A stretch of DNA of 64,000 nt from Streptomyces sp. WM6378 (GTDB lineage: Bacteria; Actinomycetota; Actinomycetes; Streptomycetales; Streptomycetaceae), in contig NZ_LGDD01000234.1 of assembly GCF_001279695.1 (NCBI RefSeq), positions 1 through 64,000 of the forward strand. The letters are read 5' to 3'. This document shows, piece by piece, positions 43,041-50,929 of this stretch. The position numbers were made by a program, and so were the translations under genes. Under the pieces are notes generated by a model that searched no databases, was not told the DNA's origin, and saw only the letters and a list, made by a program, of their open reading frames with translations. How positions within the stretch are numbered: position 1 is the stretch's first letter; the number at the start of each line of letters is the position of its first letter.

Positions 43041-44246
43041 ATGAGTGACGGACCGTGGCCCCGTCGGCATCCGCTCGCCGTGGATGCGGCGCTCGCCTTC
43101 TGTTTCGCCCTGGGCGACACCGCCATCACGCTGGTCGGCGCGACCTGGTGGCCCGAGCGGCCCGGGCCCCTCGCCTGGACGCTGCTCGGCCTGCAGGCGC
43201 TCGCCTGCCTCTCGCTGGTGGCCCGCCGCCGGGCCCCGCTGACGGTGGTGGCGGTCCTCGGCGCGTTCACGCTGGCCGTGACCCTGCTGATCTCGCCGGT
43301 GCAGGCGCTCACTCCCGCGAACCCGGGCAACGTATGGGCCCCGTTCTCGACGGCCCTCGCGGCCTACGGCCCTCTCTTCTACGGGAAGAACGCCCGCAAC
43401 CGGCGCATGGCGTTCCTCGTGCTCGGCATCTTCACGCTGATCGTCGCCCGGGCCTGGCAGCCGTCCATCACGGTCATCACCATCGGCCTGCTGCGCACGG
43501 CCGTCGGCCCCCTGCTCGCCCTGTACTTCGACGCGCGCAGGCGCCTCGTGTGCGCCCTGACCGAGCGCGCCGAACGGGCCGAACGCGAGCGCTATCTCCT
43601 CGCCGAGCGGGCGTGCACCGAGGAACGCGCACGTCTTGCCGGTGAGATGCACGACGTGGTGACCCACCGGGTGAGCCTCATGGTGCTCCAGGCGGGCGCG
43701 CTGCGCGTGACGGCCTCCGACGAGGCGACCCGGCGCGCTGCCGAGGAACTGCGGGCGGCCGGCTGCCAGGCCCTTGAGGAACTGCGCGACCTGGTCGGCA
43801 TTCTGCGCACCGCACCGGAAGACGACCCCACCCCCTCGCTCGACGGGTTCGCGGCGCTGGTCGCCGAGTCGACGGCGGCGGGCGTGCCGGTGGAACTGGC
43901 CGAGCGGGGCGACCGGTCGCTGGCCTCACCCGTGGTCGGCCGCACCGCGTACCGCACCGTGCGCGAGGCACTGACCAACGTGCACAAGCACGCCCCCGGG
44001 GCGCGCGTCACCGTCGAGGTCGAGTACGACGAGCGGCGGGTCCGGGTCGCCGTGCGCAACACCCGGCCGAGCGGCGGCCCCAACAGCGAGCTGGCACGCA
44101 CCGGTTCGGGCCTCGGTATCGCGGGGCTGCGGCAACGGATAGAGCTCGTGCACGGAAGCCTGCGGGCCGGTCCGGAACCGGACGGCGGGTTCTGCGTCGA
44201 GGCCGTACTGCCCGCCTTTGTACCGACAGCGGAATCGATGGTGTGA
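43041..44246 (+). CDS. Two-component sensor histidine kinase (HisKA_3 family)
   Basis: A 401-residue sensor kinase. Four to five N-terminal hydrophobic segments (about 10-165) serve as a membrane sensor without a large extracellular loop, followed by a coiled-coil linker and the HisKA_3 dimerisation helix with phospho-acceptor His204 (EMHDVVTHRVSLM). The C-terminal HATPase has N, G1 and G2 boxes (REALTNVHKHA, GLGIAGLRQRI). The cognate response regulator starts 3 bp after the stop. Confidence 0.93.
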   Translation: MSDGPWPRRHPLAVDAALAFCFALGDTAITLVGATWWPERPGPLAWTLLGLQALACLSLVARRRAPLTVVAVLGAFTLAVTLLISPVQALTPANPGNVWAPFSTALAAYGPLFYGKNARNRRMAFLVLGIFTLIVARAWQPSITVITIGLLRTAVGPLLALYFDARRRLVCALTERAERAERERYLLAERACTEERARLAGEMHDVVTHRVSLMVLQAGALRVTASDEATRRAAEELRAAGCQALEELRDLVGILRTAPEDDPTPSLDGFAALVAESTAAGVPVELAERGDRSLASPVVGRTAYRTVREALTNVHKHAPGARVTVEVEYDERRVRVAVRNTRPSGGPNSELARTGSGLGIAGLRQRIELVHGSLRAGPEPDGGFCVEAVLPAFVPTAESMV

Positions 44247-44249
44247 GCT

Positions 44250-44900
44250 GTGGTCCGAGTGGTTGTCGTGGACGACGAGCCGATGGTGTGCGGATTCCTC
44301 CGTACGATCCTGGGCTCGGCCGCCGACATCGAGGTCGTCGCCGAGGCGCACGACGGGGCGGCGGGCGTGGCAGCGGTGCTGCGCCACCGGCCCGATGTCG
44401 TCCTCATGGATCTGCGCATGCCGGGCACGGACGGGATCACCGCCATCGAGCAGCTGGCCCGGCGCCCGGACGCGCCGCCCATCGTGGTGCTCACGACCTT
44501 CGACGCCGACCAGTACGTCCTGCGGGCGCTGCGCGCCGGGGCCTCGGGGTTCCTGGTGAAGTCCACCCCGCCGGAGGATCTCATCGGGCTCGTCCGGGTG
44601 GCCGCCGAGGGGCACACCGTTCTGTCGCCCGCCGCCGCCCGGCGGCTGATCGCGGCCTCGACCGACGGCCTGACGGCCCGCGACCGGGCCCGCGAACGCG
44701 TCGCCCGGCTGACCGAGCGCGAGGCCGAGGTCCTGGCGGGCCTGGGGGAGGGGCTCTCCAACGCGCAGATCGCGGCCCGGCTCTATCTGTCGGAGGCGAC
44801 CGTCAAGGGCTATGTGTCGCGCATGCTCGACAAACTCGAATGCGCCAATCGCACCCAGGCCGGGCTGCTCGCCCACGAGGCGGGTGTGGTCGCACCGTAG
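44250..44900 (+). CDS. NarL/FixJ-family response regulator
   Basis: A 216-residue response regulator. The receiver domain (1-120) has phospho-acceptor Asp54 (DVVLMDLRMPG) with the acidic pair at 8-9 and Lys104. The C-terminal LuxR-type helix-turn-helix (about 150-205, LTEREAEVLAGLGEGLSNAQIA, EATVKGYVSRMLDKL) should bind target promoters. It is coupled to the upstream kinase, forming a complete system. Regulon unknown; alpha-galactosidase lies downstream but is separated by 316 bp. Confidence 0.93.
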   Translation: MVRVVVVDDEPMVCGFLRTILGSAADIEVVAEAHDGAAGVAAVLRHRPDVVLMDLRMPGTDGITAIEQLARRPDAPPIVVLTTFDADQYVLRALRAGASGFLVKSTPPEDLIGLVRVAAEGHTVLSPAAARRLIAASTDGLTARDRARERVARLTEREAEVLAGLGEGLSNAQIAARLYLSEATVKGYVSRMLDKLECANRTQAGLLAHEAGVVAP

Positions 44901-45216
44901 CGGTGCCTGGCCAACGTCCTGGATTCGTACGGCAGTTGAGTCGGCGGCGCGTCCGGCCTGCGCACGTGCGTGCGGGGCCGTTCGCCGCCCCCGGACGGCC
45001 CGCGGCCGGACACGCCGTGGCAATGCCGGGCTCGGTGCGGGCGGCGGCGGATGCTTGTTTGTGCTCGTTGAATGGGAGCCATTGACAGATACGAGCATCA
45101 GTACTGCACTGGCGGGTGCCCTCCGGCAGGCTCGTGCCGGCGGGATCGGCACCTTCCCCTGCCCTCCGACGCATCCCGCCCGGGCCCCAACCGGCCGGGC
45201 CAGGAAGGAATCTGTC
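44901..45216. promoter_or_regulatory. Upstream region of alpha-galactosidase gene
   Basis: A 316-bp non-coding spacer. TTGACA at 45082-45087 is a perfect -35 hexamer, but no convincing -10 box follows at 17 bp. No LacI-type operator (such as a CGNAANCG dyad) or long inverted repeat was seen. Confidence 0.3.
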
Positions 45217-46926
45217 GTGCCGTCACTTCCCATGCGCCGCCGCAGAACCGCCGCTCTGCTGGCCGCGCTCCTGGCCGTCCCGCTGACCGCGACCGGTGCC
45301 CTGGCCGCCCCGGCCCCCGCGAAGCCCGCGGCCGCCCCCGCCCACAGCGGGCAGGTCGCAGCGACCCCGCCGATGGGCTGGAACAACTGGGCGCACTACA
45401 TGTGCGACATCAGCGAACGGACCGTCGTGCACAACGCCGACGCGCTGGTCTCCAAGGGCCTCGCCGCCAAGGGCTACAACACGCTGACCGTGGACGACTG
45501 CTGGATGACCAAGAGCCGGGACGCGGCGGGCAACCTCGTCGCGGACCCCGCGCGGTTCCCGCACGGCATGGCCTGGCTCGGCGACTACCTGCACGCGCGC
45601 GGCCTCAGGTTCGGCATCTACGAGGACGCCGGCTGGGGCACCTGCGGCGGCTACCCCGGCAGCGGACAGCCCAAGGGCGGCGGCCCCGACCACTTCGCCC
45701 AGGACGCCGCCACCTTCGCCTCCTGGGGCGTGGACTACCTCAAGCTCGACGGCTGCAACCTGTACGTCTCCCCCGGCCAGACCAAGGAAGGCGCCTACCG
45801 CCAGGCGTACGACGCCGAAGCCGCGGCCCTGGCGGACGTCGGCCGCGACATCGTCTTCTCCGAATCGGCGCCCGCCTACTTCCAGACCGGCGAATGGGGC
45901 AACCCCGGCTGGTTCAACGTGCTCTCGTGGGTCGGCAAGGACGGCCAGCTCTGGCGCGAGGGCTACGACATCGCGACGTACGACCCGAACAAGCCCGACG
46001 CGAGCCGCTGGTCGAGCGTGCTGACCAACTACGGCTACAACCGCTGGATCGGCCGCTACGCCGGACCGGGCAACTGGAACGACCCCGACTTCGTGCTCGC
46101 CGGGGCACCCGGCCTGACCGCCGACGAATCCCGCAGCCAGGTGGCGCTCTGGTCGATGATGGCCGCGCCGCTGATCCTCTCCTCCGACGTGGCCGCCCTC
46201 AGCCCGGCCGGGCTCTCGGCCCTCGGCAACACCGCTCTCGTCGCCATCGACCAGGACAGCCTGGGACGGCAGGCCGGGGCGGTCGCCACCAACGGCACCA
46301 CCGACGTCCTGGCCCGCCCGCTGGCCAACGGCGACCGGGCCGTCGCCGTGCTCAACCGGTCCTCCTCCGCGCGGAACATCACCACGACGCTCGCCTCGAT
46401 CGGCCTGCCCGGCTGCAAGGTGAGTGCCAAGGACCTCTGGAGCGGGGCGAGTTCGACGACGTCATCGGCGCTGACCGCGACCGTGCCCGCCCACGGCACC
46501 GCGATCTGGCGGCTCACCCCGGGCAGCGGCTGCGCCCCCGCCGTCCCCACCGGCCAGCTCACCGGCAACGGCGCCAACTGCGTGGACGTGTCCAACAGCG
46601 GCACCGCCAACGGCACTGCGGTGATCCTCTATCCCTGCACCGGCAACGCCAACCAGCGCTGGACCCTGGCCGGCGACGACACCGTACGGGCGCTCGGCAA
46701 GTGCCTGACCGCGAGCGGCACCGGCGCCGGAAGCGCCGCCACCCTCTCGGCCTGCACCGGCACGGACGCCCAGCGGTGGACCACCGACCAGGACGGCACG
46801 CTCGTGAACGCCGGATCCGGGCTCTGTCTCGACGTGTACGGAGGCGGCACGGCGAGCGGCACCAAGCTCGACACCTGGACCTGCGGCGACCACCAGGCCA
46901 ACCAGACCTGGGCGCTGCCCGTGTGA
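45217..46926 (+). CDS. Secreted alpha-galactosidase (GH27) with ricin-type CBM13
   Basis: A 569-residue secreted glycosidase that cleaves terminal alpha-1,6-galactose. The signal peptide (1-30) precedes a GH27 domain (about 45-440) with the TPPMGWNNW start, nucleophile Asp178 in YLKLDGC and the WNDPDFV motif. The C-terminal 120 residues (about 447-569) form a ricin-type beta-trefoil (QxW repeats such as QRWTL, QRWT, QTWAL) that binds galactose-like sugars. GTG 45217 follows AGGAAGGA at a 7-base spacing. It converges on the Cyt-like gene with only 8 bp between stops. Confidence 0.94.
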   Translation: MPSLPMRRRRTAALLAALLAVPLTATGALAAPAPAKPAAAPAHSGQVAATPPMGWNNWAHYMCDISERTVVHNADALVSKGLAAKGYNTLTVDDCWMTKSRDAAGNLVADPARFPHGMAWLGDYLHARGLRFGIYEDAGWGTCGGYPGSGQPKGGGPDHFAQDAATFASWGVDYLKLDGCNLYVSPGQTKEGAYRQAYDAEAAALADVGRDIVFSESAPAYFQTGEWGNPGWFNVLSWVGKDGQLWREGYDIATYDPNKPDASRWSSVLTNYGYNRWIGRYAGPGNWNDPDFVLAGAPGLTADESRSQVALWSMMAAPLILSSDVAALSPAGLSALGNTALVAIDQDSLGRQAGAVATNGTTDVLARPLANGDRAVAVLNRSSSARNITTTLASIGLPGCKVSAKDLWSGASSTTSSALTATVPAHGTAIWRLTPGSGCAPAVPTGQLTGNGANCVDVSNSGTANGTAVILYPCTGNANQRWTLAGDDTVRALGKCLTASGTGAGSAATLSACTGTDAQRWTTDQDGTLVNAGSGLCLDVYGGGTASGTKLDTWTCGDHQANQTWALPV

Positions 46927-46934
46927 CGACGGCG

Positions 46935-47531
46935 TCAGGCCGTGACGGCGAGCTCCTGCCGCACGCTGATCGCATCGAGGCGGATCGTGACCGCCGCGGT
47001 GTCCTCGGCGCCCAGCGACAGGAGCTTCGCCTTGTCCGCGGCCACGCACACCTCGACCCGGAAGGCGACGACGTACAGGTGGCCGCCGGTCTCCTCGTCC
47101 TGGAGCGCGAAGAGCAGGTGGTAGAAGTAGCGGGTGCCGTCCGCGCCGTCCTGGAAGGCGAGGTGCGCCGCCCCCTCCTGCTCCCCGAGGCCGAGGAACA
47201 CCCGGGCCAGCGCGGCATCGGCCCTGTCCCAGAACGCCGGGTTCTCGAACGGCTCGACCAGCGCCTGGCGCACGGCCTGCTTCAGGGTGAGCACCATGAC
47301 CTGCACCGGAGCGGTCTCCTGAAGGCCGAAACCGGGGATGATCTTGACGACGGAGCTGTTCGGCAGCGCCCGCGCGGCCGACCGTACGGCCCCGAAGTCG
47401 AAGTCCCCGGCCGCCGGAGCGATCGCCTCCTGGAGCGCGGCCTCGGCGGCCCGCGCCTGTTCGAGCGCGTCCGGACCGACTTCGACGACCGCCTTGAAGG
47501 CGGCCCTTGTGCTGGTGGCCCGGTCAACCAT
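46935..47531 (-). CDS. Cyt-type delta-endotoxin (cytolysin) homologue
   Basis: A 198-residue protein resembling Bacillus thuringiensis Cyt cytolysins. The match covers the whole length: an N-terminal VVEVGPDALEQARAAE and AIAPAAGDFDFGAVRSAARALP segment, central VMVLTLKQAVRQALVEPFEN, and a C-terminal YFYHLLFALQDEETGG-HLYVVAFRVEVCVAADKAKLLSLGAEDTAAVTI region that parallels Cyt FFAIQNEDTGG and the following strands. Cyt proteins insert beta-hairpins into lipid membranes. It has no signal peptide, like Cyt toxins, which in Bacillus are sporulation crystals. GGGAGC precedes the ATG. Role in Streptomyces is unknown. Confidence 0.85.
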   Translation of the reverse strand: MVDRATSTRAAFKAVVEVGPDALEQARAAEAALQEAIAPAAGDFDFGAVRSAARALPNSSVVKIIPGFGLQETAPVQVMVLTLKQAVRQALVEPFENPAFWDRADAALARVFLGLGEQEGAAHLAFQDGADGTRYFYHLLFALQDEETGGHLYVVAFRVEVCVAADKAKLLSLGAEDTAAVTIRLDAISVRQELAVTA

Positions 47532-47709
47532 GGCTGCTCCCGCGGGGGTTGGAAGTGATCAATCGCCGACGCGCCAGTATGCACAAGCGGCCCCGAACCG
47601 GCAGTTCGATCTCACATTCCGTACGCGAAGTGACCTGCGGGCGTTCGCGATTCACCAAGAGTGACCGTATGTGACGGCATGCACGTCTCTGACCTGCACG
47701 GACCACGGA

Positions 47710-47727
47710 AAGTGAGGCCCGTCACTT
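47710..47727. promoter_or_regulatory. Operator-like dyad upstream of betB-permease-codA operon
   Basis: AAGTGA-N6-TCACTT (47710-47727) is a perfect 6-bp inverted repeat 86 bp before the aldehyde dehydrogenase start. CGAAGTGAC (47626-47634) and GTCACTTCG (47721-47729) are also perfect inverted copies about 95 bp apart. A dyad CGGCATG/CATGCCG lies at 47741-47761. These could bind the Lrp protein of the cluster or another regulator. Confidence 0.45.
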
Positions 47728-47812
47728 CGGGTGATTTTTTCGGCATGTTCCCCGCATGCCGGGGCAGGGGCGGTGATGGCCCTGTCCCAGCACTCATCGG
47801 AGGACCCGAACC

Positions 47813-49300
47813 ATGCCCGAGCTCTTCATCGACGGCCAGTGGAACGTCGCCGTCGACGGGCGGACCCGTGAGATCCGGTGTCCGGCCGACGGCACCCTGG
47901 TCGCCACTGTCGACGAGGCGGGCCCCAAGGACACCGCCGCCGCGATCGCCGCGGCCCGTGCCGCCTTCGACCACGGCCCGTGGCCGAGGACGGCACCGGC
48001 CGAGCGCGGTGCGCTCCTGCAGCGCGTCGCTGACCTGCTCGTACGCGACAAGGAACTCCTCGCGCGGGCCGAGTCCCTCGACACCGGCAAGCGGCTCGTC
48101 GAGTCCCGCTACGACATGGACGACATCGCGAACTGCTTCCGCTACTTCGCGGCCCTCGTCGTCGCGCAGGGCGCGGGCCGCGTCGTCGACACCGGGAACC
48201 CGGTCGTCGACAGCCGCGTCGTCCAGGAGCCGGTGGGTGTCTGCGGGCTGATCACGCCGTGGAACTACCCGCTGCTCCAGACCGCCTGGAAGGTCGCCCC
48301 GGCGATCGGCGCGGGCAACACCTTCGTGCTCAAGCCGAGCGAGCTGACCCCGCACACCGCCATCCACCTCATGAAGCTCCTTGCGGAGGCGGGCCTTCCG
48401 GCGGGCGTCGCCAACCTGGTGCTCGGCGCGGGCGCCGAGGCGGGCGCGCCGCTCGCCGAGCACCCCGACGTCGACCTCGTCTCCTTCACCGGCGGGCTGG
48501 TGACCGGCCGCCGTATCATGGCCGCCGCAGCGCCCACCGTGAAGAAGACCGCGCTCGAACTCGGCGGCAAGAACCCCAACATCGTCTTCGCCGACGTCGC
48601 CGTCACCGACGCGAGCTTCGAAGCCGCCGTGGACAACGCGCTGACCGCCGTGTTCCTGCACTCGGGGCAGGTCTGCTCGGCCGGCACCCGGCTCCTGGTC
48701 GAGGACGCGCTGCACGACCGGTTCGTGGACGAACTCGTGCGCCGCGCCAAACTGATCCGGCTCGGCGGCCCCTTCGACGAGCGGGCCGAGACCGGACCGT
48801 TGATCTCCGCCGCCCACCGCGACAAGGTCGAGGCCTACGTCGCCGCAGGCATCGCCGAGGGCGCAGTGCTGCGCTGCGGCGGCGAGCGCCCCAACTCGCC
48901 TGATCTGGAAGGCGGTTACTACTACCCGCCGACCATTCTCGACGAGTGCCGGGCCGGTATGAGCGTGGTGCGGGACGAGTCCTTCGGGCCGGTCCTGACC
49001 GTCGAGCGCTTCACCGACGAGGCCGAGGCCGTGCGCCTGGCCAACGACACCATCTACGGCCTGGCGGGCGCGGTGTGGACCACCGACGAGTCCAGGGCCC
49101 ACCGCGTCGCCGCCGGACTGCGGCTCGGCACCGTATGGATCAACGACTTCCACCCGTACGTCCCGCAGGCCGAATGGGGCGGCTACAAGCAGTCCGGGAC
49201 GGGACGGGAGCTCGGGCCCGCGGGCCTGGCCGAGTACCAGGAGACCAAGCACATCTGGCGCAACACGGCCCCCGAACCCCAGCGGTGGTTCGAGAGCTGA
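47813..49300 (+). CDS. betB: Betaine-aldehyde dehydrogenase
   Basis: A 495-residue NAD(P)-dependent aldehyde dehydrogenase. The catalytic Cys288 (HSGQVCSAGTRL) and Glu249 (ALELGGKNP) are in place, and the C-terminal WINDFHPYVPQAEWGGYKQSGTGRELG is the pattern of betaine-aldehyde and aminoaldehyde dehydrogenases. It oxidises betaine aldehyde to glycine betaine, an osmoprotectant and methyl donor. The gene heads an operon with a permease and a choline oxidase, which supports the substrate assignment. A dyad-rich region precedes it. Confidence 0.93.
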   Translation: MPELFIDGQWNVAVDGRTREIRCPADGTLVATVDEAGPKDTAAAIAAARAAFDHGPWPRTAPAERGALLQRVADLLVRDKELLARAESLDTGKRLVESRYDMDDIANCFRYFAALVVAQGAGRVVDTGNPVVDSRVVQEPVGVCGLITPWNYPLLQTAWKVAPAIGAGNTFVLKPSELTPHTAIHLMKLLAEAGLPAGVANLVLGAGAEAGAPLAEHPDVDLVSFTGGLVTGRRIMAAAAPTVKKTALELGGKNPNIVFADVAVTDASFEAAVDNALTAVFLHSGQVCSAGTRLLVEDALHDRFVDELVRRAKLIRLGGPFDERAETGPLISAAHRDKVEAYVAAGIAEGAVLRCGGERPNSPDLEGGYYYPPTILDECRAGMSVVRDESFGPVLTVERFTDEAEAVRLANDTIYGLAGAVWTTDESRAHRVAAGLRLGTVWINDFHPYVPQAEWGGYKQSGTGRELGPAGLAEYQETKHIWRNTAPEPQRWFES

Positions 49301-49313
49301 GCCGCTGACCCCT

Positions 49314-49341
49314 GACCGGCCGCCCCCGCGGACGGCCGGTC
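49314..49341 (+). terminator. Hairpin between betB and permease genes
   Basis: GACCGGCCG (49314-49322) and CGGCCGGTC (49333-49341) form a 9-bp stem with a 10-base loop. It may attenuate read-through within the operon rather than terminate it fully. Confidence 0.4.
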
Positions 49342-49387
49342 ACCGCCCCCGTGCCCTCCTGAATCCCTGCCTACTTGGAGTCTGGTC

Positions 49388-50929
49388 ATGAGCATGACAA
49401 AGGATGACGCCGAGCTCCGGGAGTTCGGCTACAGACCCGAACTCAAACGCACCCTCGGCAATTTCCACACGTTCGCCGCAGGCATCAGCTACATCTCGAT
49501 CCTCACCGGCACCTTCCAGTTGTTCTACTTCGGCTTCGGCTTCGGCGGGCCCGCCTACTGGTGGTCCTGGCCGCTGGTCTTCGTCGGCCAGCTGATGGTC
49601 GCGCTGTGCTTCGCCGAACTCGCCGCCAAGTACCCGGTGGCCGGCTCGGTCTACAACTGGGCCAAGAAGCTCGGCGGCCCGCACGTGGGCTGGCTGGCCG
49701 GCTGGATGATGCTGGTCGCCTCGATCGTGTCGATCGCCGCCGTGGCGCTGGCCTACCAGGCGACCCTGCCGCAGATCTCCAAGGCCTTCCAGATCGTGGG
49801 CGACGGCACCGGCACCTACGACGTCGCCACCAACGCCGTGATCCTCGCCGCGGTGCTCATCCTCTTCACCACCCTGGTCAACGCGTTCGGCGTCAAGCTG
49901 ATGGCCCGCATCAACACGGCGGGCGTCTTCCTCGAACTCGTCGCCACCGTCGTCCTGATCGTCCTGTTCGCCGTCCACGTCGTACGCGGCCCCTCCGTCG
50001 TGCTCGACACCCACGGCCACGGCGGCAGCGGCAGCTTCGGCTACATGGGCGCCTTCCTCACCGCGGCGCTCGCCTCCGCCTACGTGATGTACGGCTTCGA
50101 CACGGCCGCCTCCCTCGGCGAGGAGTCCGTCGACCCGTCCCGCAACGCGCCGCGCGCGATCCTGCGGGCGCTGCTCGCCTCGTTCGTGCTCGGCGGCCTG
50201 ATCCTGATCCTCGCCCTGATGAGCGTCAGCAGCCTCGACGGCAAGGGCATCACCACCGACGGCCTCCAATACGTCGTGCTCGACGTGCTCGGCGACACCG
50301 GCGGCAAGCTGATGCTCTGGTGCGTCCTGATCGCGGTCACCGTGTGCGCGCTCGCCGTGCACACCGCGGCCATCCGCCTGGCGTTCGCGATGTCCCGGGA
50401 CAACAACCTGCCCGCCGCGTCCCTGATGGCGAAGGTCAGCCCGCGCTTCAAGACCCCGGTGGCGCCCGCCGTCGTCATCGGCGTACTCGCCCTGGTGATC
50501 CTCCTGGTGAACATCCGCCAACCGCAGATCTTCTCGGTGGTCACCAGCATCGGCATCATCATGATCTACGTCGCCTACCTCCTGGTCACCGCGCCCATGC
50601 TGGTCGCCCGGCTGCGCGGCAAGTGGACCCCGGCCGGCGACGGCAAGTTCTCGCTGGGCCGCTGGGGCCTGCCGGTGAACATCGTCGGCGTCGTGTGGGG
50701 CGGCTTCATGACCGTCAACCTCGCCTGGCCGCGCGCCGAGGTCTACAACGCCACCGCCCCCTACCACTGGTACCTGCGCTGGGGCGCCTTCCTCTTCGTC
50801 GGAGCCGTCCTGCTCGGCGGCTTCGCCTACTACTGGTTCGTCCAGCGCCACCGCACCGGCGTCCTCGCGAGCCATGCCGCATCGGAAACCGAAAGTGAGT
50901 CAGACACCCATGTCCACACAGCCCACTGA
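49388..50929 (+). CDS. APC-family amino-acid/choline permease
   Basis: A 513-residue APC superfamily transporter with about 12 hydrophobic segments. It begins with the signature ELKRTLGNFHTFAAGISYISILTG and contains the GWLAGWMML and ASAYVMYGFDTAASLGEESVDPSRNAPRAI segments typical of the amino-acid/GABA permease group. Its place between betaine-aldehyde dehydrogenase and choline oxidase genes implies choline or a related quaternary amine as substrate; this is inference. It ends in an acidic/His tail (SESDTHVHTAH). Its last 20 bases overlap the start of the choline oxidase gene. Confidence 0.9.
   Translation: MSMTKDDAELREFGYRPELKRTLGNFHTFAAGISYISILTGTFQLFYFGFGFGGPAYWWSWPLVFVGQLMVALCFAELAAKYPVAGSVYNWAKKLGGPHVGWLAGWMMLVASIVSIAAVALAYQATLPQISKAFQIVGDGTGTYDVATNAVILAAVLILFTTLVNAFGVKLMARINTAGVFLELVATVVLIVLFAVHVVRGPSVVLDTHGHGGSGSFGYMGAFLTAALASAYVMYGFDTAASLGEESVDPSRNAPRAILRALLASFVLGGLILILALMSVSSLDGKGITTDGLQYVVLDVLGDTGGKLMLWCVLIAVTVCALAVHTAAIRLAFAMSRDNNLPAASLMAKVSPRFKTPVAPAVVIGVLALVILLVNIRQPQIFSVVTSIGIIMIYVAYLLVTAPMLVARLRGKWTPAGDGKFSLGRWGLPVNIVGVVWGGFMTVNLAWPRAEVYNATAPYHWYLRWGAFLFVGAVLLGGFAYYWFVQRHRTGVLASHAASETESESDTHVHTAH

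Noticed and set aside
45072..47558. Long plus-strand frame overlapping the alpha-galactosidase and the Cyt-like gene
   Set aside because: Antisense or out-of-frame to two strongly supported proteins and without a plausible start.
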